DNA of 50,390 nt from CAZJHX01 sp964545715 (GTDB lineage: Bacteria; Myxococcota_A; UBA9042; GCA-2863065), in NCBI GenBank assembly GCA_964545715.1, contig CAZJHX010000077.1, forward strand, positions 1 through 50,390, given 5' to 3'. Made by a program: the position numbers and the translations under genes. Below the pieces are notes generated by a model. The model saw nothing but the letters and a program-made list of their open reading frames with translations. It made no database searches and had not been told where the DNA came from. Of this stretch, positions 42,421 through 50,390 are shown in pieces. Each line of letters opens with the position of its first letter. Position 1 is the first letter of the stretch.

Positions 42421-44750
42421 TCGCGCCCGCCTACCCCCGGACCACCCGGCACACCCTGCTGATCGCCCTTTGCGCGGTCGCTGTGTGCACCGTTTTTGGT
42501 GCCGCGCGGACCGCCTCGGCGCAGGACGCCAAGATCGTGTCGGAGATTCGGGTCCAGGGTCTGCTGCGCATCCCGGAGGCGTCGGTGCGCGCCAAGATTC
42601 AGACGCGAGTGGGGTCCGCGCTGGATGCCGCCGTGCTGTCCGACGATCTGCGGCGCATCTTCAAGATGGGCACCTTCGAGAACGTCGAGGCCTTCGGCAA
42701 GGACACGCCCAAGGGGTTCATCCTGCTGTTTGCGCTCAAAGAGCGGCCCACCATTAACAAGATCGTGTTCGAGGGCAACGACGCGCTCGACAAAGAAGAG
42801 CTCGACAAGGTCGTGGACGCGCGCGCCTTCGACATCGCCAACGAGGTCGGCATCAAGGCGATCGTCAGCAAAATCAGAGATTTGTACGTCGAAGAGGGCT
42901 ACTACCTGGCCGACGTCCAATACACGCTGGAGCCGCGCCCCCAAAACACGGTGGACCTGATCTTCAAGATCCTGGAAGGCGAGAAGGTCAAGGTGACCAG
43001 CATCACGTTCCTGGGCAACACCAAGGTCGCGGACAGCGAGATTAAAGGCGTGTTGCGCACGCGCGAGGGCGGCTGGTTCTCGTTTCTGACCAGCAGCGGG
43101 CAGTTCAAGCGCGAGACGCTGGACACGGACCTGCAGATCATCCGCGCGTACTACCTGCACAAGGGCTACATCCTGGTGAAGGTCGGCACCCCGGTCGTCA
43201 CGCTCAGCGCCGACAAAGAGTCCATCGATATCGTCATACCGATCGACGAGGGCGACCAGTACACCGTGCGCTCGGTGGACGTCGACGGCGACCTGCTCTT
43301 CGAGCGCGACTTCATCCTGGGCAAGCTGAAGCTGGAGCCCGGGATGGTGTTCGACTCGCTGCTCATGCAGGGCGACACCTCGACCATCAAGCACCTGTAC
43401 CAGGACGAGGGCTACGCCAACGTCACGATCTCCAACGCCAGCCTGCAGGACCCGGACAACCGCGAGATCGACTTCAAGTACAAGATTCAAAAGGGCAGCA
43501 AGGTCTACATCGGGCGCATCGCCTTCGAGGGCAACGACACCACCCGCGACAAGGTCATGCGCCGCGTGATGAACATCGCGGAGGGCGACCTGTACAGCGC
43601 CAAGAGCATCGCGCGCAGCCGCCAGCAGATCATGCGCCTGGGCTTCTTTGAGCGGGTCGACATCACCAACGATCCGGGCGCAGAGCCCACGCTCATGGAC
43701 CTGACGGTGCGCGTCAAAGAGCGCCAGACCGGCACCTTCCAGGTCGGGGCCGGCTTCTCCAGCCTGGAGAACTTCATCGCCACAGCGCAGATCTCCAAGC
43801 AGAACTTCATGGGCCACGGGCAGACGCTGTCCATCCAGGCCACGCTGTCCAGCATCCGCAGTCTGTACACGCTGAGCTTCTTCGACCCCTACTTCCTGGA
43901 CTCAGACTGGACGCTGAGCCTGGACCTGTTCAACTTCCAGCAGGACTTCGACAACTTCACGCGCGGCAGCACCGGCGGCAGCATGAGCTGGGGCTATCGG
44001 TTCACCGACGACCTGCACCTGTCGATGGCCTACAAGCTGGAGGACGTAAACATCTCGATCGGAGGCCTGCAGGGCAGCGCCTCGATCCCGTTGGCCAACC
44101 TCCAGCAGGGCGGCCTGACCTCGAGCCTGCGCGCCACCCTGAGCCTGGATACCCGCAACGACCGCATGTTCCCGACCTCCGGCTGGTACGTCACGGGCAG
44201 CACCGAGTGGGCGTCTGAGTACCTGGGCAGCGAGAACGACTTCACGCGCCTGATCAGCCGCGCGCGCTGGTACTACAACCCGTTCTGGGACCTGGTCCTG
44301 AAGCTCAACGCCACAAGCGGCTACATCGTGAGCGGCTCCAACAAGCCCGTGCCGATCTTCGAGCGCTTCTTCGTCGGCGGCATCTTTGATGTCCGCGGCT
44401 TCCAGCGCAACAGCCTGGGCCCCGAGTTCCGCGTCGCCGGCGTTCGTGAGCCGGGCTCCGCCACCACCGACTTCACCATCGGCGGCAATAAGGAGCTCAT
44501 CTTCAACGTGGAGCTCGAGATCCCGATCCTCAAAGAGGTGGGCATCCGCGGGGTCGTCTTCTTCGATGCCGGCAACGCGTTCAACGACAGCGAGAACATC
44601 GACATCTTGAACCTGCGCACCGCGGTCGGCTTCGGCATCCGCTGGTGGAGCCCGGTCGGGCCACTGCGCTTCGAGTGGGGCATCCCGCTCGCACCCAAAC
44701 CGGACGAGGAGCCGATCGTCTTCGAGTTCACGATCGGGAATTCTTTCTAG
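42417..44750 (+). CDS. bamA: Outer-membrane protein assembly factor BamA
   Basis: 777 residues. Signal peptide ending in a typical AXA site (SAQ). Residues about 38-420 form five POTRA repeats (for example KIVSEIRVQGLLRIPE, PTINKIVFEGNDALD, VKVTSITFLGNTKVAD, QYTVRSVDVDGDLLF, KVYIGRIAFEGNDTTRD). The remaining roughly 350 residues are a 16-strand barrel containing the conserved VRGF-type loop as VRGFQ. The final residue is Phe (GNSF), the signal for Bam insertion. It folds beta-barrels into the outer membrane. ATGA overlap with lolD; skp follows after 51 bp. Confidence 0.95.
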   Translation: MIAPAYPRTTRHTLLIALCAVAVCTVFGAARTASAQDAKIVSEIRVQGLLRIPEASVRAKIQTRVGSALDAAVLSDDLRRIFKMGTFENVEAFGKDTPKGFILLFALKERPTINKIVFEGNDALDKEELDKVVDARAFDIANEVGIKAIVSKIRDLYVEEGYYLADVQYTLEPRPQNTVDLIFKILEGEKVKVTSITFLGNTKVADSEIKGVLRTREGGWFSFLTSSGQFKRETLDTDLQIIRAYYLHKGYILVKVGTPVVTLSADKESIDIVIPIDEGDQYTVRSVDVDGDLLFERDFILGKLKLEPGMVFDSLLMQGDTSTIKHLYQDEGYANVTISNASLQDPDNREIDFKYKIQKGSKVYIGRIAFEGNDTTRDKVMRRVMNIAEGDLYSAKSIARSRQQIMRLGFFERVDITNDPGAEPTLMDLTVRVKERQTGTFQVGAGFSSLENFIATAQISKQNFMGHGQTLSIQATLSSIRSLYTLSFFDPYFLDSDWTLSLDLFNFQQDFDNFTRGSTGGSMSWGYRFTDDLHLSMAYKLEDVNISIGGLQGSASIPLANLQQGGLTSSLRATLSLDTRNDRMFPTSGWYVTGSTEWASEYLGSENDFTRLISRARWYYNPFWDLVLKLNATSGYIVSGSNKPVPIFERFFVGGIFDVRGFQRNSLGPEFRVAGVREPGSATTDFTIGGNKELIFNVELEIPILKEVGIRGVVFFDAGNAFNDSENIDILNLRTAVGFGIRWWSPVGPLRFEWGIPLAPKPDEEPIVFEFTIGNSF

Positions 44751-44801
44751 GCCATTTGTTATTACGGACAGCAACGCTCAAGACCCTGCAAGGGACCAAC
44801 C

Positions 44802-45323
44802 ATGATCACCCCCGCTAAAGCCCTCACCGTTTCTCTCTCCATCGCAATCGCGCTCAGCCTGCTGCCTATGGCCGCCTCCGCCCAGGCCCCGCTCAAGATC
44901 GGCGTCGTCGACCTGCAGCGCGCCCTGCTGGCCGTCCCCGACGGACGACAGGCCAAAGGCCGACTCGAAAAGCTGGCGGCCCGCAAGCAGAAGGAGCTCG
45001 AGGGCAAGAAGGCCACGCTGGAGAAGAAGCACGAGGAGTTTAAGCGCCAGGGCGCGCTACTGACCGAGGCCGTGCGTCGCGAGCGCCTGGAGGAGCTGCA
45101 GCGCCTCAAGTTCGAGCTGCAGAAGCTGGCGTTCGAGTACGAGCGCGAGCTGAAAGAGAAAGAGGTCAAGATGCTCCGGCCGATCAGCGAGAAGCTGGAG
45201 AAGACCATCGGCAAAGTCGCGAAGAGCAAGGGCCTCGCCGTCGTGCTGCACGCGGCCGGCGTCGCGTATCACCTGCCTGCCATCGACATCACGGATGACG
45301 TGATCAAGCAGTACGGCAAGTAA
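44802..45323 (+). CDS. skp: Periplasmic chaperone Skp/OmpH
   Basis: 173 residues. A signal peptide ends ASAQ. The small beta platform (KIGVVDLQRAL near the start and GLAVVLHAAGV near the end) encloses long charged helices (about 60-135) rich in Lys, Glu, Arg and Leu that form the tentacles of the trimer. It holds unfolded outer-membrane proteins for BamA. It lies directly after bamA, as in many proteobacteria, and is followed 7 bp later by the PPC-repeat lipoprotein instead of lpxD. Confidence 0.92.
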   Translation: MITPAKALTVSLSIAIALSLLPMAASAQAPLKIGVVDLQRALLAVPDGRQAKGRLEKLAARKQKELEGKKATLEKKHEEFKRQGALLTEAVRRERLEELQRLKFELQKLAFEYERELKEKEVKMLRPISEKLEKTIGKVAKSKGLAVVLHAAGVAYHLPAIDITDDVIKQYGK

Positions 45324-45330
45324 TCAAGAG

Positions 45331-47094
45331 ATGCGCGCCGCTCTTCCGGTTCTTCTGGCAGCCACTCTGACGCTCACCGCGAGCGTCGGCTGTCGCGAGA
45401 AGCGCCGGGAGGTGCCCAAAGTCGCGGTCGAGCCCATCCATGGCGGCTCAGAGGACGACTCCGAGGGCACGACGACGGGTGGTGAGTCGCCCGACAAGAC
45501 CAGCGAGAAGCCGCCCAAAGCGCCGGCCGGTCCGTCGCTGGAGCGCGAACCCAACGACATCCGCCCCCAGGCGAGCAAGCTGCCCATCAACGGCGGCCTG
45601 CGCGGCAGCCTGTCCACGCACCCCGAGCTGCCCGGCCCCGACTACGACTGGTACGTCATGGAGCTGAGCGGCACCACGTCCCAGCAGGTGCGCATCCAGC
45701 TGAGCCCGGAGGACAACTCCAACTTCAAGCTGCAGTGGATGATGGCCACGCCCCCGGTCGAGCCCAAAAAGGGGCAAGACCCCGCCGGCGTGCTGGCGGA
45801 CGTGGACAACGCCAAGGACGGGGGCGTAGAGGTGCTGCCGCCGACGCTGCTGCCGCCCGGCAAGCACTACTTTCGGGTGCTGGCCAAAGAGCCCAGACGT
45901 CGCGGCAAGAGGGCCCGCAAGCCCCCGCCCGAGCGCCCGTATCGGCTGACCACCACCGTGGTCGACCCCGAAGGCAACATCGAGCAGGAGCCCAATAACG
46001 AGCGGAAAGACGCCGGGATTTTGCGCGCCGGCGAGGACCGGCAGGGGTACCTGGGCTGGTTCAAGGACACAGACTGGTACCAGCTGGACCTGGAGGGGGT
46101 GCCGCCCGAGGCCCGCCTGCGCATCGACGTCACGGGCGTCCCCGGCGTGAAGTCGCGACTTTGGGTCACCGACAAGCGCGGTCGCAGCCTGGTGAAGGTG
46201 CCTGAGGCCAAGCTGCAGTGGCCCGTCGGCAGTCCAGTCACCGCGCGCGACATGGGCATCGACCCACAGTCTGTGCCGTATTTTGTGGAGGTCCGCAGCA
46301 TGCGCTCGGCGAGCCCTCACGACCGCTACACCATCTCGCTGATCGCGGAGACGCCACTCACCGCGCACGAGTCCGAGCCCAACTGGCGTCCGGGCAGCGC
46401 GCACCCGCTGCGCGCCGACGAGCCCATGGACGGCTACGTTGGGCACCCGACCGACTGGGACGTGTTTCGCATCGACGCGGACGAACCGATGATCGCCACC
46501 GTCGTCACCAGCGGCATCCCGACCGTGGACCTGAAGCTGGAGCTGATCGATCACACGCGCAAGGTCGTGCGGACCATCAACGAGATGCCGTCCGGCTCCC
46601 CCGAGACGCTGCCGCTCATCGCCGTCGGCCCGCAGCCGGCTTTTGTGCGCGTCAGCAGCAAAGACGGCGGGTTCAACGTCGACCGGGGCTATCGCATCGC
46701 CGTCACGCTGGCCGAGGCCGGTGACCGAGAGATCGAGCCCAACGACGAGTTCCGGGACGCAGGCCGCGTCACCCTGCCGTTCGGCAAGCCGCACAAGGGC
46801 TTCATCCATCCGCGCGGCGACCTGGATTATTACGCGATCAACGTGACCACCGAGACGCCGGACGAGACCCGGATCCTGACGCTGCGACTGACGGGCGCCG
46901 AAGGGCTGACGTTGGACCTGGCCCTGTACGACTCCGAGCGGGCCCTGATCACACGCAAGGGCGGGATCAGCGGCGGCAAGACGCGCACGATCACCCACAG
47001 CTTCGCCGCCGGGCGGTACTACGTGCGTGTCAAAGAGGTGTCCGGCCAGGCGGGCAACGGCAACGATCCCTACACCGTCGAGCTGGCCGAGTAG
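45331..47094 (+). CDS. Lipoprotein with four PPC-like repeats
   Basis: 587 residues. A signal peptide with a permissive lipobox (SVGC) is followed by an acidic, Ser/Thr/Pro-rich linker. Four units of about 110-130 residues each start with an E-P-N motif and then D-x-D-W/Y: LEREPND ... YDWYV, IEQEPNN ... DTDWYQ, HESEPNW ... TDWDVF and EIEPNDE ... DLDYYA. This matches the bacterial pre-peptidase C-terminal (PPC) fold, a beta-sandwich usually found as an appendage of secreted proteases. Here no catalytic domain is attached. It follows skp by 7 bp and precedes the MFS gene by 13 bp, so it belongs to the envelope-assembly operon and could be an accessory factor or surface binder. Confidence 0.75.
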   Translation: MRAALPVLLAATLTLTASVGCREKRREVPKVAVEPIHGGSEDDSEGTTTGGESPDKTSEKPPKAPAGPSLEREPNDIRPQASKLPINGGLRGSLSTHPELPGPDYDWYVMELSGTTSQQVRIQLSPEDNSNFKLQWMMATPPVEPKKGQDPAGVLADVDNAKDGGVEVLPPTLLPPGKHYFRVLAKEPRRRGKRARKPPPERPYRLTTTVVDPEGNIEQEPNNERKDAGILRAGEDRQGYLGWFKDTDWYQLDLEGVPPEARLRIDVTGVPGVKSRLWVTDKRGRSLVKVPEAKLQWPVGSPVTARDMGIDPQSVPYFVEVRSMRSASPHDRYTISLIAETPLTAHESEPNWRPGSAHPLRADEPMDGYVGHPTDWDVFRIDADEPMIATVVTSGIPTVDLKLELIDHTRKVVRTINEMPSGSPETLPLIAVGPQPAFVRVSSKDGGFNVDRGYRIAVTLAEAGDREIEPNDEFRDAGRVTLPFGKPHKGFIHPRGDLDYYAINVTTETPDETRILTLRLTGAEGLTLDLALYDSERALITRKGGISGGKTRTITHSFAAGRYYVRVKEVSGQAGNGNDPYTVELAE

Positions 47095-47107
47095 CGCCGG
47101 TCTCAAC

Positions 47108-48250
47108 GTGAGTCCGCAGGTCTCGGTCCGGCTGCTGTATCTGCTGATCTTTCTGTTTGTCGGCGGGTACGGAAACTACTTCGCCCTGTGGCTGCGCGAC
47201 CAGGGCTGGCACGAGAGCACCATCGGCTGGCTCAGCAGCCTGCGATATCTGCTGATCATCATCTTTCCGATGATCTGGGGCCGCATGGCGGACCGGCAGG
47301 GGGATGCCACCACGACCCTGCGCGTCATTACCTGGGGCGCCGCAGTCTGCTTCTTCCCGGTTCTGCTCACCGCTGAGCTGATCCCCATCTTTTTGGCGGT
47401 CGCCGCGTTCACCGCGTTTCGCGTCGGCATCATTCCGATCGCAGACAGCGTCACGCTCGCGCACATCAAGGTGCACGGCGGAGACTACGGGCGGATCCGG
47501 ATCTGGGGCAGCTGGGGCTTCATCGCCGGTGGGTTCGCGGTGGGTGGCATCGTCATCCTGACAAGTCGCGACGCCATCCCGGCCGCGCTCATCGCCCTGC
47601 TGTGTATGACCATCCTGCTCGCATACGCGATGCCCCGCCAACCACGAGAGCCGAGCGTGGGCAGCTCAGCCGCGGCATTCAAGCGCTTGTGGCGGGTTGA
47701 GGGGCTGGCCGGCTTCATCTTCGTCGCGTTCATGTGGCGACTTGCGGGCCAGGGGCTGTACCTCTTCTTGCCGCTGCATCTGGAGAATCTCGGCGTCGGG
47801 GACGGGATGGTGCCGTCCTATTGGGCGGTCGGTGTGCTCAGTGAGATCGTGCTGCTGCAGAACGCGCATCGCTTCTTTGCGCACCGGCCACCGCGACAGG
47901 TGCTGATCTTCTGCTACGTCTGTTGCGTGCTGCAGTTCGGGCTGACAGCGTGGCTGACCAACCCGCTGTGGTTGTACGGCGTGATGGTGCTGCACGGGTT
48001 CACGTTCGGCGTCGCGTACTACACGACGGTCATCTGGCTGGCCGAGCACGTCTCAGAGCAGGACAAGACCACCGCGCAGGCGCTGTTTCAATCCGCGACC
48101 TTCGGCATCGGCGGGTCGATGAGCGCTGTGGCCGCCGGCTACTTGTTCGAGGTCGGCCAGGGCCCGCTGATGTTCGGCGTCGCGGCGGCCGCCAGCGTGG
48201 TCACCGTGGTGATGGCGCTGCTGCTGTTTCGTGGTCCTGTGTGGAAATGA
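47108..48250 (+). CDS. MFS transporter (MFS_1-like, HcaT/nucleoside-type)
   Basis: 380 residues from GTG 47108; in-frame codons further upstream overlap the previous gene. Twelve hydrophobic segments. The motif between TM4 and TM5, RIRIWGSWGFIAGG, matches the RLWGSIGF signature of the HcaT/NupG/LacY-like MFS branch, and GRMADRQGD in the loop after TM2 is the MFS A-motif. The substrate is unknown. Last gene of the lysS-lol-bam cluster; followed by a long hairpin (48267-48309). Confidence 0.85.
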   Translation: MSPQVSVRLLYLLIFLFVGGYGNYFALWLRDQGWHESTIGWLSSLRYLLIIIFPMIWGRMADRQGDATTTLRVITWGAAVCFFPVLLTAELIPIFLAVAAFTAFRVGIIPIADSVTLAHIKVHGGDYGRIRIWGSWGFIAGGFAVGGIVILTSRDAIPAALIALLCMTILLAYAMPRQPREPSVGSSAAAFKRLWRVEGLAGFIFVAFMWRLAGQGLYLFLPLHLENLGVGDGMVPSYWAVGVLSEIVLLQNAHRFFAHRPPRQVLIFCYVCCVLQFGLTAWLTNPLWLYGVMVLHGFTFGVAYYTTVIWLAEHVSEQDKTTAQALFQSATFGIGGSMSAVAAGYLFEVGQGPLMFGVAAAASVVTVVMALLLFRGPVWK

Positions 48251-48266
48251 CGGGAAATCGGGGGCA

Positions 48267-48309
48267 CAACGCAAGAGGGTACTCGAGTCAGAAGGTCCCT
48301 CTTGCGTTG
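48267..48309. repeat. Inverted repeat, 13-bp perfect arms
   Basis: CAACGCAAGAGGG ... CCCTCTTGCGTTG around a 17-nt loop, starting 17 bp after the MFS stop. The stem is strong enough to end transcription in either direction, but no T-run follows, so it is either a weak terminator or an mRNA 3-prime stabiliser. Confidence 0.6.
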
Positions 48310-48513
48310 CGTCTTGTCGCGGCGTGCCCCCTCAGGCTTCCCGGTGCCCACGCATGCCTGCCAGTCGGAATGCTGACACGCGTTATGTTTACGATATACG
48401 CCGTACTCTCTATGTGCCACCAGAATCGACAGCTCCGCAGGTCAGGTGTGTAAAGCCTGTCAGGGCCTATCTGGAAAAACTGTAAAGACTGTAAAGCCCA
48501 CACCCATAAGAAT

Positions 48514-48552
48514 GGGACACGTGGCGGCACCATTGAGTGGGCCACGTGTCCC
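48514..48552. repeat. Inverted repeat, 12-bp perfect arms
   Basis: GGGACACGTGGC and GCCACGTGTCCC flank a 15-nt centre. Each arm also contains the palindrome CACGTG. There is no T-run on either side. It may be a bidirectional terminator stem or a protein site; its origin is unclear. Confidence 0.6.
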
Positions 48553-48756
48553 GGGTCGGACTAAGGGATGGGTGGTGGTGATTGGTTACTCTTGGACGGA
48601 GTGTCCACCTGCCCCTCGCTGTATGGACATCGTATAATTTACGGTAGAAGGTTTATTTTCGGTACTCAAGGAAGTTCCGGTATTCACACAGCAAATCGTG
48701 TCAACGCCCGGGCGCCGTGTAGTCGTTACCCTGTAAAGCTTGTCAACGACCGGCGC

Positions 48757-50286
48757 TCAGTGCGCGGCCTGGTCCAGCTCGGCCCCGACCTCTGACAGGC
48801 GATCCGCGCCCGCCTTGTCAATGAGGCTCACCACAACACCCGCGACAAAGGACAAAGCGACCGCCGGCGGCAGCTCCGAGAGCCGCGCAAAATACGGACC
48901 CCAGGTGTCCAGGGTCGGCGCGACAAACGCAAAGAACGGGACCGCCAAAAAGCCCGTGACCATGGCCGCCAGCGCGCCATGCGCCGTAAAGCGCCGCCAG
49001 AACAGCGACAAGATGATGGTCGGACAGAACGTCGCGGCGATGCCGGACCAGCCGAAGATGACAAACCAGAAGATGCTGCGACCAGGGACCCACACCGCCA
49101 CGGACAGCGCAACCGCCAGGGCGACCCCGGCCAGCACCAGCGTCGTGGTGCGGCTCATGGCCATCAGCTGATCGTCCGGCACGTCCGGGTTGCGCACCTG
49201 CTGGTGCCAGTCGCGCACGTACGCACTGGACGCCAGCACCAGCAGCGAGTCGATCGTCGACATGATGGCGGACAAGACGATGGCGATGAAGAGCCCAACC
49301 ACCGGCGCCAGAAACAGGTACTCGACCAGGTGCGGCAGCACGTCCTGCGCCTTCTTGCCCAGCGCCACGTTGACGTCCATGCCCGGTCCCGTGAACAGGT
49401 GCCGTCCGGCCATGCCGGTGAGCACGGCGCCGCTGTCCGCAAGCAGGGTCCACACGATGGCGACCGTGGCGCCCCGACCGATCTCCTTCTCGTCTTTCAG
49501 CGCGAGAAAGCGCACGAAGATCTGCGGCGACCCCATGAAGCCGACGCCGATCAGCACAAACCCGATGGCCCCGCACACCGCCATGCCGTCCCAGCCGGAC
49601 GCCTGCCCCGACAGCGACGTCAGGTTGGGGTCAATGGCCGTCAGGCCGTCCATCACGTTGGTGAAGCCGCCCGCCTCGGCGATGCCCAGAATCGGCAGCA
49701 GCACCAGCCCAAAGAACATCAGCGCGCCTTGAAACACGTCGGACCACGCGACCGCCAGGAAGCCGCCGCTGAGGCAGTAGACCAGCACGATCGCAAAGCC
49801 CACCAGCGCGCCCACATAGTAGTTCCAGCCCAAGAAGCTCTCGAAGGCGGCGCCTGTCGCGTCGATTTGGGCGCTGACGTAGATCGTGACGAATACGCAG
49901 AGCGCAAACGCGGCCACCAGACGCAGCCGGTGGGTGTTGTCCCTGAAGCGGGAGGCCAGATAGTCGGGGATGGTGATGCTGTCATAGCGGTCTGTCAGCC
50001 GCTTGAACCGTCGGCTCATCCACAGCCACGCCAGCGTGACGCCGACGACCTCGCCCAGCACCACCCAGAAGGCGTGCACCCCAACCGCCGCGCCCATGCC
50101 GGTCAGGCCGAGCAGCAGCCAGGCCGACTCGCCCGTCGCACGCGCCGAAAACGCGACCGACCAAAACCCCAGCTGCTTGCCGGCGGCGTAGTAGTCGCGC
50201 ATGTCCTTCATCTTTTTCGACGCGCGGGCGCCGATATAGAGAAGGACCCCGAAGTAGACGAGGATCCCGACCAATTTCCAGACCAT
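48757..50286 (-). CDS. putP: Sodium/proline-type symporter (SSS family, PutP-like)
   Basis: 509 residues from ATG 50286, with about 13 hydrophobic segments. FSARATGESAWLLLGLTG matches PutP TM2, which binds sodium and proline, and IVLSAIMSTIDSLLVLASS matches the conserved PutP helix around the second sodium site. MGSPQIFVRFLALKDEKEI also resembles PutP (GQPHIIVRFMA). It imports proline with sodium across the inner membrane; another amino acid cannot be excluded. No clear promoter was found in the remaining 104 bp to the window edge. Confidence 0.88.
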   Translation of the reverse strand: MVWKLVGILVYFGVLLYIGARASKKMKDMRDYYAAGKQLGFWSVAFSARATGESAWLLLGLTGMGAAVGVHAFWVVLGEVVGVTLAWLWMSRRFKRLTDRYDSITIPDYLASRFRDNTHRLRLVAAFALCVFVTIYVSAQIDATGAAFESFLGWNYYVGALVGFAIVLVYCLSGGFLAVAWSDVFQGALMFFGLVLLPILGIAEAGGFTNVMDGLTAIDPNLTSLSGQASGWDGMAVCGAIGFVLIGVGFMGSPQIFVRFLALKDEKEIGRGATVAIVWTLLADSGAVLTGMAGRHLFTGPGMDVNVALGKKAQDVLPHLVEYLFLAPVVGLFIAIVLSAIMSTIDSLLVLASSAYVRDWHQQVRNPDVPDDQLMAMSRTTTLVLAGVALAVALSVAVWVPGRSIFWFVIFGWSGIAATFCPTIILSLFWRRFTAHGALAAMVTGFLAVPFFAFVAPTLDTWGPYFARLSELPPAVALSFVAGVVVSLIDKAGADRLSEVGAELDQAAH

Positions 50287-50390
50287 GGCTGGGATTGTTA
50301 CACGACTGCTCCAACTTCGGAAAACGCCGCCCCAGGCCGCAGGAGCGGCCGCATGAGCCCCCGAGCAACCGTGTATTTCCAGGACAGATC

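Larger units (their letters stand above)
48251..48756. other. 506-bp non-coding stretch between convergent genes
   Basis: No credible coding frame. Composition is visibly less G+C-rich than the rest of the window. It contains two long inverted repeats (48267-48309 and 48514-48552), four copies of TGTAAAG (48449, 48481, 48490, 48732; the middle two tandem at 9 bp) and a lone TATAAT (48633-48638) without a -35 partner. Both flanking genes end toward it, so terminators are expected. Confidence 0.6.

Noticed and set aside
48633..48638. Perfect TATAAT as a promoter in the gene-free region.
   Set aside because: No acceptable -35 at 15-19 bp and no gene downstream in that direction; both neighbours end toward it.
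50287..50390. Promoter for the proline-type symporter near the window edge.
   Set aside because: Only weak hexamer matches were found; too little sequence to support a call.

Overview
This is a chromosomal window of high G+C content (about two thirds by eye) from a diderm bacterium. The best fit is the Myxococcota / former Deltaproteobacteria. The reasons are an AgmX/PglI-type C-terminal domain on a lipoprotein, Cys-TM-Arg tails resembling MYXO-CTERM sorting signals on DUF2330 proteins, a membrane-anchored Ser/Thr kinase, many predicted lipoproteins with Asp/Pro/Ala-rich linkers, and complete Lol/Bam machinery. Genus-level placement is not possible from the sequence alone. Nothing looks like a prophage, CRISPR array or intact insertion sequence. 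The only mobile-looking item is a 172-bp MITE-like inverted-repeat element.

Layout. 0.1-4.3 kb: an SDR epimerase, a divergent polytopic membrane protein, tRNA-Ser(GCU) and tRNA-Cys(GCA), a gene-free stretch ending in a strong minus-strand terminator, and a membrane-anchored SGNH hydrolase. 4.3-12.1 kb: a large polytopic protein, then two paralogous FG-GAP/ASPIC-UnbV (CRTAC1-like) lipoproteins with a shared cysteine-rich tail, flanking a sodium:solute symporter. 12.1-18.3 kb: the MITE-like element, an ECF sigma factor overlapping a protein that joins an anti-sigma-like N-terminus to a von Willebrand A domain, and a 1148-residue protein made of two fused DUF2330 units. 18.4-23.4 kb: a tripeptidyl-peptidase-II-like subtilase lipoprotein, then sodN-sodX-nickel transporter-rdgB. 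23.4-34.3 kb: a SUKH protein, a TonB-like AgmX lipoprotein, a small membrane protein, an M43 metalloprotease, truC, a membrane kinase, tRNA-Pro(UGG), a TPR-M48 protease, an alpha/beta hydrolase, a TetR regulator and a 54-residue zinc-ribbon membrane protein. 34.3-38.1 kb (minus strand): hisF-hisIE-icd-glycoside hydrolase lipoprotein. 38.2-48.3 kb: lysS-lolC/E-lolD-bamA-skp-PPC lipoprotein-MFS. 48.3-50.3 kb: a non-coding stretch with two long hairpins and a proline-type sodium symporter.

How genes work together. SodN is a nickel superoxide dismutase, SodX would remove its propeptide to expose the nickel hook, and the histidine-rich transporter would supply nickel. LolCD moves lipoproteins off the inner membrane, BamA inserts outer-membrane proteins and Skp escorts them, so 39.7-45.3 kb is an envelope-assembly operon. 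Gene packing is very tight. Two chains are joined by 4-nt start/stop overlaps (NTGA). In both chains one junction lacks any ATG, GTG or TTG and appears to use CTG (CTGA): sodX and the glycoside hydrolase after icd.

Most notable candidates for follow-up: the paired CRTAC1-like lipoproteins with a shared 12-cysteine tail around a symporter; the ECF sigma / anti-sigma-vWA pair; the fused double DUF2330 protein with an internal sorting signal and a buried signal peptide; the recurrent CTGA junctions; the LolC/E-like permease with an extra N-terminal membrane domain; and the MITE-like element. I found no strong evidence for an entirely new multi-gene system.
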